64,000 nt of DNA, taken from assembly GCA_041394885.1 (NCBI GenBank), contig JAWKHI010000015.1:83429-147428 (forward strand), given 5' to 3'. The translations under genes and the position numbers were made by a program. The notes beneath the pieces are model-generated. The model saw nothing but the letters and a program-made list of their open reading frames with translations. It was not told the origin of the DNA and made no database searches. Below are positions 43,540 to 51,937 of this stretch, piece after piece; position 1 is the stretch's first letter, and each line of letters starts with the position of its first letter. This stretch comes from DSOI01 sp041394885 (GTDB lineage: Bacteria > Acidobacteriota > Terriglobia > Bryobacterales > Bryobacteraceae).

Positions 43540-44226
43540 CTACCGGGCTTCCACCATGGGCACGAACCGGACCGCGTCGAGCGTGCGGCGCACTAGCGTC
43601 CCATCGCGCCGCCGGTCAATCACTACCAGGTATTGCGTCTCCGATGTGGGCCCAACCGGCGCCACCAACCGTCCGCCCTTGGCCAACTGATCGATCAGCG
43701 CGGCAGGCACTTCGGGAGGCGCCGCGGTGAGCACGATCCGGTCAAACGGCGCCTTCTCCTGCCAGCCTTCGTACCCGTCTCCAGTGCGCAGGTGGACGTT
43801 GCGGTAACCGAGAGAAGCCAGCCGCGACTTTGCCAGCCGGGCCAGTTCCGGGATGATTTCGATCGAATAGACCTCGTCGAAGATCTCAGCGAGCACCGCG
43901 CACTGATAGCCGGAGCCGGTGCCGATTTCAAGCACGCTGGCGGTTGGGGACGGGCGGAGCAATTCGGTCATGAACGCGACGATATAGGGCTGTGAGATGG
44001 TCTGGCCTTCGCCGATGGGAAGGGGATGGTCGGCGTAGGCGTGCTCCTGGAGGGACTCCGGGATGAACAGGTGGCGCGGCACCTTTCGCATGGCCCGGAG
44101 CACGTCCGGCTGGGTAACGCCGCGTTTTTCGATCTGATCGTGAACCATCGACCTACGGAGCGATTCCAAAGAGGTCTGCTGCGCGAAGGCCATGGCGGCA
44201 AGCAGGATCGCAGCCCTTTGGAGCAT
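43540..44226 (-). CDS. pcm: Protein-L-isoaspartate O-methyltransferase with signal peptide
   Basis: A 228-aa Pcm-type enzyme that methylates isoaspartyl residues for repair. Motifs are the N-terminal RAMRKVPRHLFIPES, the pre-I motif IGEGQTISQPYIVAFMTE, motif I VLEIGTGSGYQCAVLAEIF and motif II-like FDRIVLTAAPPEVP. It begins with a hydrophobic leader (MLQRAAILLAAMAFAQQ), so it appears to be exported, unlike the usual cytosolic enzyme. The ATG 44226 has AGGAG about 9 nt upstream. The gene diverges from the epimerase gene. Confidence 0.88.
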   Translation of the reverse strand: MLQRAAILLAAMAFAQQTSLESLRRSMVHDQIEKRGVTQPDVLRAMRKVPRHLFIPESLQEHAYADHPLPIGEGQTISQPYIVAFMTELLRPSPTASVLEIGTGSGYQCAVLAEIFDEVYSIEIIPELARLAKSRLASLGYRNVHLRTGDGYEGWQEKAPFDRIVLTAAPPEVPAALIDQLAKGGRLVAPVGPTSETQYLVVIDRRRDGTLVRRTLDAVRFVPMVEAR

Positions 44227-44342
44227 GATTGGCACTCCTATGGTCACCATACGCGCCATGCCGGCGGATGGCAAGCCTGGACGGGCACAGCCTACAGCGG
44301 ATCGCGCCCACTGTCGATGGAGAAGTGAGGCTTGGTAGCGGC

Positions 44343-45422
44343 ATGTATGGCGATATTCTGATTACCGGTGGCGCCGGCTTCGTCGGCTCGACTCTGGCGA
44401 TTCGTCTGAAGGCGGAATTTCCCTCGGCGCGAGTGACCTCGCTCGACAACCTTCATCGGCGGGGTTCGGAACTGAACCTGCCGCGGTTGGCCGAGGCCGG
44501 CGTCGAGTTCGCGCACGGCGACGTAAGGTCGGCGGACGATTTGGCGGCGGTCCCGCCGCCGGAATTGATGATCGACTGTTCGGCCGAGCCCTCCGCGCAG
44601 GCCGGCTATGGCGGATCGCCTGGGTACCTGATCCACACCAATCTCACCGGCTGCGTCCACCTGCTCGAATTGGCACGGCGTCACGGTACGCGCTTCGTTT
44701 TCGTTTCCACCAGCCGCGTCTACCCGTTTCCCACGCTGAACAGGCTATACGCGCGAGAGGATTCCACGCGGTTCACACTTTTGGAGGATCAGAGCGTACC
44801 GGGGGCATCGGGACAGGGTATTGCCGAGGAGTTCCCGCTGCAGGGACCCCGTTCGCTCTATGGGATGACCAAGCTGGCCTCGGAGTTGATCGTGGAGGAA
44901 TACGCCGATGCCTATGGTCTGCCGACGATCATTGACCGGTTCGGCCTGCTGAGCGGGCCATGGCAGATGGCGAAATCCGACCAGGGTGTGATCGCTCTAT
45001 GGGCTGCCGCGCATTACTTCAAAAAGCCGCTTGCCTACATCGGGTTCGGTGGATCGGGCAAGCAGGTGCGCGACGCACTGCATGTCGACGACTTCTGCGA
45101 CCTGATCGTTCATCAGGCGCGCAATTTCGATCTTTACGCCGGCAAGCGGTTCAACGCAGGCGGCGGGTTGGCCAACAGTTTGTCGCTGCGGGAAACCACG
45201 CGTTTGTGCGAAGAAGTGACCGGAAACCGAATCGAAATCGCGTCGGTGGCCGAGAACCGTCCGGCCGATGTGCGCAGCTACGTCACCGATCACCGGTCGC
45301 TGTCGGCCGCCAGCGGGTGGCAGCCGCGCAGAGATGCGCGGACCATTGTGGCCGACATCTGTGGCTGGTTGCGGGCGGAGGAGACCCGTCTGCGGCCGTT
45401 GTTTTATCCCGGCGCTGCCTGA
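44343..45422 (+). CDS. NAD-dependent sugar-nucleotide epimerase/dehydratase
   Basis: A 359-aa extended SDR. The Rossmann motif is ILITGGAGFVGSTLAIRL; the active site has FVSTSRVYPF and YGMTKLASE (YxxxK). It resembles the CDP-paratose 2-epimerase group, but the nucleotide sugar is not certain. The start ATG 44343 directly precedes the first strand. It is followed by a second epimerase after 34 nt and a GT2, forming a three-gene sugar cassette. Confidence 0.85.
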   Translation: MYGDILITGGAGFVGSTLAIRLKAEFPSARVTSLDNLHRRGSELNLPRLAEAGVEFAHGDVRSADDLAAVPPPELMIDCSAEPSAQAGYGGSPGYLIHTNLTGCVHLLELARRHGTRFVFVSTSRVYPFPTLNRLYAREDSTRFTLLEDQSVPGASGQGIAEEFPLQGPRSLYGMTKLASELIVEEYADAYGLPTIIDRFGLLSGPWQMAKSDQGVIALWAAAHYFKKPLAYIGFGGSGKQVRDALHVDDFCDLIVHQARNFDLYAGKRFNAGGGLANSLSLRETTRLCEEVTGNRIEIASVAENRPADVRSYVTDHRSLSAASGWQPRRDARTIVADICGWLRAEETRLRPLFYPGAA

Positions 45423-45456
45423 TACGCAAGGCAGGCCGTTTTCTGAAAGGGAGATT

Positions 45457-46590
45457 ATGAAGGCTCTTGTCACGGGCTCGGGTGGTTTGATCGGATCGGA
45501 ATGCGCGCGAACGCTGTGCGCGCAAGGCTGGGAGGTGGCGGGCGTCGACAACGACATGCGCTCCTGGTTTTTCGGCCCCGACGGCACTACCACGCCTGTC
45601 GTGGACCAGCTCTGCGAAACCTATCGCGGCTACCGGCACATCACGCTCGACATCCGGGACCGCCGCCGCGTTCGCGAACTGGTGGAAGCCGAACGTCCGG
45701 ACTTCATCATCCACACCGCCGCGCAGCCTTCGCACGACAAAGCCGCGTCCATCCCTTACGAGGACTTCGACGTCAACGCGGTTGGCACGATGAACCTCCT
45801 GGTGGCGGCGCGAGACTATGCGCGGGACTCGCCCTTTTGCTTCACCAGCACCAACAAGGTTTACGGAGACCGTCCCAACTATCTGCCGCTCGAGGAAAAG
45901 GAATCGCGATTCGACTACGCCGGAGGTTTGGACGGCATCGGGGAGGATATGTCGATCGACCAGTGCCTGCACTCGATCTTCGGCGCGTCCAAGGTGGCCG
46001 CCGACGTCATGTGCCAGGAGTTCGGCCGCTATTTCCAGATGCCGGTGGGTGTATTCCGGGGCGGATGCCTCACAGGTCCGCAACATGCGGGTGTCGAGTT
46101 GCACGGCTACCTCAACTACATCGTTCGATGCGGTGTGCTGGGCAAGCCGTACACGATCTTCGGGTACAAGGGCAAGCAGGTCCGCGACCAGATTCATACC
46201 GCCGACGTGAACTCGCTGTTTCTGGAATTTTTCCGGCGTCCGCGCTGCGGCGAGGTCTACAACATGGGCGGAGGGCGTAGCAATTCGCTTTCGGTGTTGG
46301 AGACGGTGGCGGCGCTCGCCGACCGCGGGCACAAGCTCGAATACCGTTACGAGGATAAGAACCGCACCGGCGACCACATCTGCTACATTTCCGATCTGAC
46401 CAAGATCAAGTCTCACTTTCCGGATTGGAACCTCAGCTATGGCCTGCCGCGGATCCTCGACGAAATTGTCGCTCGCTACGAGCAACAAGCGCGTGAGGAA
46501 GAGCCCGGCGCCTTCCTCGCCGTGACGCCGCAACCGCGGCCCGCCGGAACGGAATTGGCGGACGAAGTTCCGGTGAACGAGACCGCATGA
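45457..46590 (+). CDS. CDP-paratose 2-epimerase-like NAD-dependent epimerase
   Basis: A 377-aa extended SDR. Motifs include VTGSGGLIGSECARTL, TSTNKVYGDRPNYLPLEEKE (strongly reminiscent of CDP-paratose/tyvelose epimerases) and GKQVRDQIHTADVN. At the catalytic YxxxK position it reads SIFGASK, with Phe where Tyr is expected. The start ATG 45457 follows AAAGGGAG; a longer frame would overlap the previous gene. The stop overlaps the GT2 start (ATGA). Confidence 0.85.
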   Translation: MKALVTGSGGLIGSECARTLCAQGWEVAGVDNDMRSWFFGPDGTTTPVVDQLCETYRGYRHITLDIRDRRRVRELVEAERPDFIIHTAAQPSHDKAASIPYEDFDVNAVGTMNLLVAARDYARDSPFCFTSTNKVYGDRPNYLPLEEKESRFDYAGGLDGIGEDMSIDQCLHSIFGASKVAADVMCQEFGRYFQMPVGVFRGGCLTGPQHAGVELHGYLNYIVRCGVLGKPYTIFGYKGKQVRDQIHTADVNSLFLEFFRRPRCGEVYNMGGGRSNSLSVLETVAALADRGHKLEYRYEDKNRTGDHICYISDLTKIKSHFPDWNLSYGLPRILDEIVARYEQQAREEEPGAFLAVTPQPRPAGTELADEVPVNETA

Positions 46591-47384
46591 CCCCGTCGCT
46601 CTCGGTGGTGATTCCGGCCCGCAACGAAGAGGGCTCGGTAGCCTCCACGCTGCTGGACGTGTCCGCCACCTTGCGGCGGGAAGCGATTTCGTTCGAATTG
46701 ATCGTCGTCAACGACGCAAGCACGGACGAAACGGCGGCGCGTGTGGAGGACCTCTCGGAGAGCTACCCCGAGATTCGCCTGGTGCACAATGCGGGCCGGA
46801 ACGGGTTCGGGATGGCGATTCGCCGTGGGATCGAAGAGACGCGGGGTGAGGCGGTGGCGATCATGATGGCCGATTGCTCCGACAGTCCCGAGGATCTGGT
46901 GGCCTGCTTCCGAAAGCTGCAAGAGGGCTACGACTGCGTGTTTGGGTCCCGGTTCGTCAAGGGCGGCCGCGTGATTGACTACCCGCGGCACAAACTGATG
47001 TTGAACCGGATGGCAAACCTGTTCATCCGCCTTCTTTTTGGCGTCCCGTTCAACGACTTTACCAACGCCTTCAAGCTTTACCGCCGCGAAGTGATCGACG
47101 GCATGCAGCCGCTGATCGCACCGCACTTCAATCTGACCGTGGAGATGCCGTTGAAGGCGATCATTCGGGGCTACACCTTTGCCACGCTCCCCATCAGTTG
47201 GACCAATCGCAAGACCGGCATCTCCAAGCTGAAGATCAAGGAAATGGGGAGCCGGTATCTCTTTATCGTGCTGTACTTGTGGCTGGAGCGCAGCCTCGCC
47301 CGCGGCGACTATCACCGGCGGCACCTCTATGCGCCCGCGTCCGGGCGGGTGTCGGAGCGACGGCGTTCGAGCGCCGAGGCCTAG
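46587..47384 (+). CDS. GT2-family glycosyltransferase (dolichol-P-mannose-synthase-like)
   Basis: A 265-aa GT-A enzyme. It starts SVVIPARNEEGSVASTLLDV, carries VVNDASTDETAARVEDL, and has AIMMADCSDSPEDLV at the DxD position, then FGSRFVKGGRVIDYP. The fold is that of polyprenyl-phosphate glycosyltransferases. No C-terminal membrane pair is seen, only a weakly hydrophobic segment near SRYLFIVLYLWLE. It is ATGA-coupled to the epimerase, so it probably uses that product. It converges on the TauE gene. Confidence 0.88.
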   Translation: MTPSLSVVIPARNEEGSVASTLLDVSATLRREAISFELIVVNDASTDETAARVEDLSESYPEIRLVHNAGRNGFGMAIRRGIEETRGEAVAIMMADCSDSPEDLVACFRKLQEGYDCVFGSRFVKGGRVIDYPRHKLMLNRMANLFIRLLFGVPFNDFTNAFKLYRREVIDGMQPLIAPHFNLTVEMPLKAIIRGYTFATLPISWTNRKTGISKLKIKEMGSRYLFIVLYLWLERSLARGDYHRRHLYAPASGRVSERRRSSAEA

Positions 47385-47417
47385 TCGTCCAAGTGCACCT
47401 GTTGGAGCGCAAAACGG

Positions 47418-48149
47418 CTACCGCCGGAACAGCAGCATCGTGGAGGCGACGGTGAGGACCAGCACGACGATTTCGAACCATTTCGGCGAGATCCGGTGCA
47501 GCACCCATTTCCCTGTGACCGCTCCCAGGCCGAGCAGCGGCGCCATCCACGCGTCAAACAGCAAGGACTCGCGGCTGATCAGGCCGTGCCAGCCATAGAT
47601 GGGGAGCTTAATGGCGTTGACGACGAAAAAGAACCAGGCGCTGGTGCCGACGAATCGCTCCTTGGCTAGTCCGCGGCTGAACAGGAAGAGATTCATCACC
47701 GGACCTGCCGCGTTGGCCACCGTGGAGGCGAACCCGGCCGCGGTCCCATAAATGGGCGGGGGCGCACCGGTGAGGCCGCCGCCGAAGAAGCGGCGGCGCA
47801 AATAGACGGCGAGCATCCCGAGAATGATGACGCCCACCGAGGGCCGTATGATCCGCTCCGGCAACCCGAGCGCAATCGCTCCGGCCCCCATCCCGGCCAG
47901 GGCCCAGGGCGCCAGTTCTCGAATGGTGGGAAACGAGGCCTGTTTGCGCCAATAGGCGAGCGCCCACAGGTCGCCGATGCAGATCATCGGGAGCAGCCAT
48001 CCGGCCGATAGTCGCGCATCGCCCACCATCAACACCATCAAGGGCACTGACATGAGACCCACGCCGGGGAGTCCGGTTTTCGCCAAGCCCAGCGCCACCG
48101 CCGATATCGCCCCCAACATCCACTGCCACGCGCTGAGTTCAGGAATCAA
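47418..48149 (-). CDS. TauE/SafE-family permease
   Basis: A 243-aa membrane protein with about eight hydrophobic segments and the family look (LGLAKTGLPGVGLMSVPLMV, GTAAGFASTVANAAGPVMN). Members export sulfite or sulfonates or move other anions; the substrate here is unknown. The annotated start is a TTG at 48149; an ATG at 48119 inside the first helix would be too short. No sulfur genes are adjacent. Confidence 0.82.
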   Translation of the reverse strand: MIPELSAWQWMLGAISAVALGLAKTGLPGVGLMSVPLMVLMVGDARLSAGWLLPMICIGDLWALAYWRKQASFPTIRELAPWALAGMGAGAIALGLPERIIRPSVGVIILGMLAVYLRRRFFGGGLTGAPPPIYGTAAGFASTVANAAGPVMNLFLFSRGLAKERFVGTSAWFFFVVNAIKLPIYGWHGLISRESLLFDAWMAPLLGLGAVTGKWVLHRISPKWFEIVVLVLTVASTMLLFRR

Positions 48150-48202
48150 GAGAATCGACTACGTTAGCATGGCCGGCGCCGGGCGTGCTCCGAGGCGGCC
48201 CG

Positions 48203-49072
48203 TCAACCGCGGACGAAGCGGCGTAACTTGTCCGGATTGCGGACCATGAAGATGCGCCGGATCTGCTCACCGTCGAACTCGCAGATGGCCAGCGTCACCA
48301 CCGTTCCACCGTCAGTGGCGAGCAGCGCGGGGTCGCCGCCATTGACTGTGATCCACTCCAGCGAGAGTCCGGGTGGGGCCAGGCGCCCGAGGCTGGCCAT
48401 GAATTTCGCGATCGCCGCCGCGCCTTCGATGGGACGGCCCGCCGCCGCCACCTTGCCACCACCGTCTCCGATCAGTACCGCGCCGTGCTTCAACATACTG
48501 GCGATGGCGTCCAGATCGCCTTGCGCCGAGGCGCGGAAGAACGCGGCCATGAGGGCCTGGCGGCGTTCGGGCTCGGGGGCGAATCGTGGCCGGTTGGCGG
48601 CGAGGTGATCCTTGGCTCGTTTGAATAATTGGCGGCAGTTGGATTCGGAAAGTTCGAGCAGACCCGCGATCTCGGTGTAGCCGGTGTCGAAGGCTTCACG
48701 CAGGATGAAGACCGCGCGTTCGGTGGGAGTGAGTGTTTCGAGCAGGACGAGAAAGGCGTAGGAGATGGTTTCAGCCCGTTCCACAGGATCGGGCGTGGGC
48801 TCGGCTACCGGCTCCGGTAGCCAGGGCCCCACGTATTTCTCGCGGCGGACGCGTGCCGATTTTATATGGTCCAGGCAAAGGCGGGCGGTCAGCGTTGTGA
48901 GATAGGCGCGAGGCGAACGAACCTCGGCGGCGGAGGAGTCCGACCAACGCAGCCATGCCTCCTGGGCGATGTCTTCGGCGTCGCTCCAGGATCCCAGCAT
49001 GCGATAGGCAATGCCGAGGATGAGCGCGCGGTGCGCCTCGAAGGGCCCGGCGGAGTCATCGAGCGGCGGCAT
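48203..49072 (-). CDS. ECF41-group sigma factor with SnoaL-like regulatory domain
   Basis: A 289-aa extracytoplasmic-function sigma factor. Region 2 is IAYRMLGSWSDAEDIAQEAW; region 4 is TPTERAVFILREAFDTGYTEIAGLLELSES in two adjoining segments. All three ECF41 landmarks are present: WLPEP in the linker (84-88), DGGGK (203-207) and NPDKL near the C-terminus (279-283). The extra C-terminal domain regulates activity in this group in place of an anti-sigma factor. The start ATG overlaps the end of the AhpD-like gene by 17 nt, so the two are coupled. The expected ECF41 promoter lies upstream of that gene. Confidence 0.93.
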   Translation of the reverse strand: MPPLDDSAGPFEAHRALILGIAYRMLGSWSDAEDIAQEAWLRWSDSSAAEVRSPRAYLTTLTARLCLDHIKSARVRREKYVGPWLPEPVAEPTPDPVERAETISYAFLVLLETLTPTERAVFILREAFDTGYTEIAGLLELSESNCRQLFKRAKDHLAANRPRFAPEPERRQALMAAFFRASAQGDLDAIASMLKHGAVLIGDGGGKVAAAGRPIEGAAAIAKFMASLGRLAPPGLSLEWITVNGGDPALLATDGGTVVTLAICEFDGEQIRRIFMVRNPDKLRRFVRG

Positions 49073-49661
49073 GCTCGGGTTCCGGCAGGCCGGCGCGAAA
49101 ACCGTCCGGCGCGATGTGGAGCGCTTGATTGAAACGCACCCGTTGATTTTCCCACGCGATGACGGCGGTCAATTCGATGATTTGCCGGTCGTCGCAGTAA
49201 CGGCGCAGGTCGTGTAGGTCCGCGGGCGAGACGGCGGCGGGAGTGCGGGACATGCCGGTGGCGTAGCGGAGCACGGCGCGGTCCATCGCGTCGAAATGAG
49301 GATCGCCTTCGAAATCCGGGAGGGCGAGGATTTCGTGTTCGCGCACGCCGGCGCGGGCGGCGATCGCGGATCCGATGTCGATGCAATAGCGGCATCCGGC
49401 GAGGCGCGCCACCTGCATTTCGGCGAGTAGCTTGGCACGTTTGGGAACGCTATCCATGCGGCTGAGCGCGGTTTCCATCGCAGCGGCGCCGAGCAGTAGG
49501 CGTGGTTGATGGGCCATCATCCGAACCGGCGCCGGGACAATGGCCTTGCCGGTGAGCCTGGCCGCGATGCGGCGGGCGTAAGCGAATATCATGCGCATCC
49601 ACATGGGAGCGTCGTGCGGATCGATGGGGAGGGGGATTGGGCGTGGTGCGATCGGTTTCAT
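49056..49661 (-). CDS. Carboxymuconolactone decarboxylase/AhpD-like protein
   Basis: A 201-aa AhpD-like protein with the redox pair GCRYCIDIGSA (Cys 90 and Cys 93). Such genes are the standard neighbours and targets of ECF41 sigma factors; the biochemical role is usually unknown, possibly peroxide or quinone related. The ATG overlaps the stop of the RluA-family gene as ATGA. Its own promoter (49674-49700) is inside that upstream gene, leaving only 12 nt between the -10 and the ATG. Confidence 0.9.
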   Translation of the reverse strand: MKPIAPRPIPLPIDPHDAPMWMRMIFAYARRIAARLTGKAIVPAPVRMMAHQPRLLLGAAAMETALSRMDSVPKRAKLLAEMQVARLAGCRYCIDIGSAIAARAGVREHEILALPDFEGDPHFDAMDRAVLRYATGMSRTPAAVSPADLHDLRRYCDDRQIIELTAVIAWENQRVRFNQALHIAPDGFRAGLPEPEHAAAR

Positions 49662-50512
49662 GTCTGCTCATGAGACGAGACAACTGTCCCGCTTGTGACA
49701 GCGTTGGGGGGCGTGACCGCGCCGGGGGCTGTGACGCCGTCGCGCGACAATCGTTCGAGGTCACTCCAATCGAACCCGAGGGACCCGGCGAACTCACGCC
49801 AGTCGAGTGGTAGCGGAGCAAAGAAGCGTCGAGGGGCGGCGGGATCGTTCCAGTGGAACGTGCTGCAATGAAGCGCATGGCGTTCGATGCTGAGCGACTC
49901 CTGGAGACCGGGTGTCCACCCGGTCCGCAGGAACTCGACGAAGAGGTTTTCGTCCGGACCGTAGATCTTGTCGCCCGCCACGGCGTGCCCGAGCCATGAA
50001 GCATGCACGCGGATCTGGTGGGTGCGTCCGGTGAGCGGCGTGGCGCGGACGAAGGTATGGGAAGCGGTGGCGGCGAGGGGCTCAAACAGTGTGCGCGCGG
50101 GTTGCCCGTCTGGCCTCACCGCACGGCGTACGCCGACCACGGACGCTTCGGCCACTCCGATCGGTTGATCCACCAGCACGGGCCCGGTTAACACGCCGGT
50201 GACGATGGCATGGTAGGTCTTGGCGAAATAGCCGCGGCGGACGGCGAGGTTGACTGCGTCGAGTGCGGCGCGGGAACTGACGATGACCAGGGCGCCGCTG
50301 GTCTCGCGGTCGAGCCGCGATGGCATGTGCATGCGAGGGGCGCCCGTGAGTTCGCGGCACGCCGAGATGAGGCTGGACCACGGGCCATGCTTGGACCGGT
50401 GGCACAGCACATGGGCGGGCTTATCGATGGCGAGGATGCCGTGATCGTGGAACACGAACCAGGATCGTAGTTCTTCGGGAGTGATCATCCAGCCCCAGTC
50501 AGTACGTGGCAT
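49658..50512 (-). CDS. RluA-family pseudouridine synthase
   Basis: A 284-aa pseudouridine synthase. The catalytic motif is HMPSRLDRETSGALVIV with the active Asp, followed by LTGRTHQIRVHASWLGHAV, AGDKIYGP. It likely modifies rRNA or tRNA uridine. I start at ATG 50512; the frame to 50716 overlaps truA antisense-like sequence and is not supported. It follows truA by 8 nt and overlaps the AhpD-like start by 4 nt. Its last 43 nt contain the ECF41-type promoter. Confidence 0.88.
   Translation of the reverse strand: MPRTDWGWMITPEELRSWFVFHDHGILAIDKPAHVLCHRSKHGPWSSLISACRELTGAPRMHMPSRLDRETSGALVIVSSRAALDAVNLAVRRGYFAKTYHAIVTGVLTGPVLVDQPIGVAEASVVGVRRAVRPDGQPARTLFEPLAATASHTFVRATPLTGRTHQIRVHASWLGHAVAGDKIYGPDENLFVEFLRTGWTPGLQESLSIERHALHCSTFHWNDPAAPRRFFAPLPLDWREFAGSLGFDWSDLERLSRDGVTAPGAVTPPNAVTSGTVVSSHEQT
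49674..49700 (-). promoter_or_regulatory. ECF41-type promoter
   Basis: On the minus strand TGTCACA (complement of 49694-49700), 16 nt of spacer, then CGTC (complement of 49674-49677), 12 nt before the ATG at 49661. This is an exact match to the known ECF41 motif TGTCACA-N16-CGTC. It lies inside the RluA-family coding sequence. Confidence 0.88.
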
Positions 50513-50520
50513 GGCGGGCT

Positions 50521-51300
50521 CTAGGGGCGCCGTTTGGGGCGCGCGGCGGTCCGGTAGCGTACGGACTCGAGGAAAAGACCGGCAGCGGGTGCAGTCCACT
50601 CGGCGACCGGCACTTCGGGTGCCTCGGGCTGTAGGAGCGCCTCCAGGGCTGCCGGCGTCAGCGCTCCTTTGCCCACCTGGACGAGCGCACCGACCAGACG
50701 GCGCACCATCCGCCACACGTAGTGGGATGCCGTGATGCGGACTAGGATGAGACCCCGAGCGGGTTGTTCCTCGATGGTGACGGCTTCGATGTCGACGACT
50801 GAGGATTCATCCTCCTTGCGCGGGTCGGCTTGGCGGAAGCGCGCGAAGTCATGCCGTCCTTCGAGCAGTTTGGCGGCGTGTTCCATGGCGGCAAGGTCGA
50901 GGGGGTCCTTGATCCACCAGACAAACTTTTTCTCGAACGCAGTTTTGCGCCGGGAGATCCGGTAGAGGTAGGTCCGGCTGGCGGCGTCGTGACGGGCGTG
51001 GAAGGAGGCGGGGGCGGATGCGATGTCGAGGACGGCGATGTCGTGGGGCAACGCGTCGTTGACGCGGGCGAGGAGGTTGGCCGGGTCGACATTCTGCCGC
51101 GACGAGCGGAGATGGGCGACCTGTCCGGTGGCATGGACTCCGGCGTCGGTGCGTCCGGAACCCATGAGCTCGACGCGCTCACCGAGGAAGCGTTCCAGGG
51201 CGACGCGGAGTTCGCCCATGACGGTGCGGGCGTTGTGCTGCTCCTGCCATCCGCTGTATCGGGATCCGTCGTATTCGAGAGTCAGTTTCCAGGTGGGCAC
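50521..51300 (-). CDS. truA: tRNA pseudouridine(38-40) synthase
   Basis: A 259-aa TruA that isomerises uridines 38-40 of tRNAs. The N-terminal strand LTLEYDGSRYSGWQEQ and the catalytic GSGRTDAGVHATGQVAHL (Asp in RTD) are typical; ITASHYVWRMVRRLVGAL follows in the second half. It uses a GTG start (51300). It heads the operon truA, RluA-family, AhpD-like, ECF41 and diverges from the initiator tRNA. Confidence 0.95.
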   Translation of the reverse strand: MPTWKLTLEYDGSRYSGWQEQHNARTVMGELRVALERFLGERVELMGSGRTDAGVHATGQVAHLRSSRQNVDPANLLARVNDALPHDIAVLDIASAPASFHARHDAASRTYLYRISRRKTAFEKKFVWWIKDPLDLAAMEHAAKLLEGRHDFARFRQADPRKEDESSVVDIEAVTIEEQPARGLILVRITASHYVWRMVRRLVGALVQVGKGALTPAALEALLQPEAPEVPVAEWTAPAAGLFLESVRYRTAARPKRRP

Positions 51301-51339
51301 TTCTCTCGATGGTATGTCAAAAGAATTGTTTCGAGGTTG

Positions 51340-51369
51340 TTGACCGGGGTGGTGCGGGCGCGATAGAAT
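51340..51369 (+). promoter_or_regulatory. Sigma70 promoter of the initiator tRNA
   Basis: TTGACC (51340-51345), 18-nt spacer, TAGAAT (51364-51369). The predicted transcription start (about 51375-51377) falls at the mature tRNA 5' end. Confidence 0.65.
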
Positions 51370-51374
51370 TCAAG

Positions 51375-51451
<77 letters not shown>

Positions 51452-51937
51452 ACCCACAAGGGTCCTGCTCCCAATCGGTTAGCCTTCCCTCGATACTCCC
51501 TCTTCAACGGCCTGTTTCGGGCGCACTGTAACCAATTTTGTAACCAATTTCGATCCAGCTGAGGCTTGGGCTAGCGGATGGAACGAGTTGACGACATCCT
51601 CGCGCGCACGCATGCTCTGCCTTCCGTCCCTCCGAATCCGTCGCTGAATCGCACGATTCCGATCGATGTGGAAAACGCCGGAAGCGCTAGTAAAACCTCC
51701 TGCTTTCCGACTCTTCCCACACCAGAATCGAGTTCGCAAATCCTATCGAGGCCTGCCGGGGGAGATCGAACTCACGCCGGTCAGAGAGTTGACCGGCGTG
51801 GAACCCGGTTTTGATCAGGACAGGCAGTGGCAGATTCGCTTCGGTGTCGCCTAGGGGAATCGGACCAGGCATGCCCGGAGCGGGGCGTTGACTGCTTTGC
51901 TCCGGGCGTGCCCGTGGTTGTCCTGTCCGCTCACCGA
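51452..51937. other. Gap after the tRNA, possible decayed integrated sequence
   Basis: About 485 nt with no supported gene. It contains a tandem 12-mer (TGTAACCAATTT at 51527-51538 and 51539-51550). On the minus strand an 86-codon frame (51479-51739) ends with GSKLVTKLVTVRPKQ, reminiscent of the tails of tyrosine integrases, which often lie next to tRNA genes. A plus-strand frame ends GEIELTPVRELTGVEPG near 51854. Neither is convincing as an intact gene. Confidence 0.4.
51773..51800. repeat. 28-bp inverted repeat, possible terminator
   Basis: CACGCCGGTCA and TGACCGGCGTG are perfect 11-bp arms around a 6-nt loop. It lies about 140 nt beyond the stop of the first receptor gene. No T-run follows on the minus strand. 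It could be a terminator, a REP-like element or a protein site. Confidence 0.5.
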
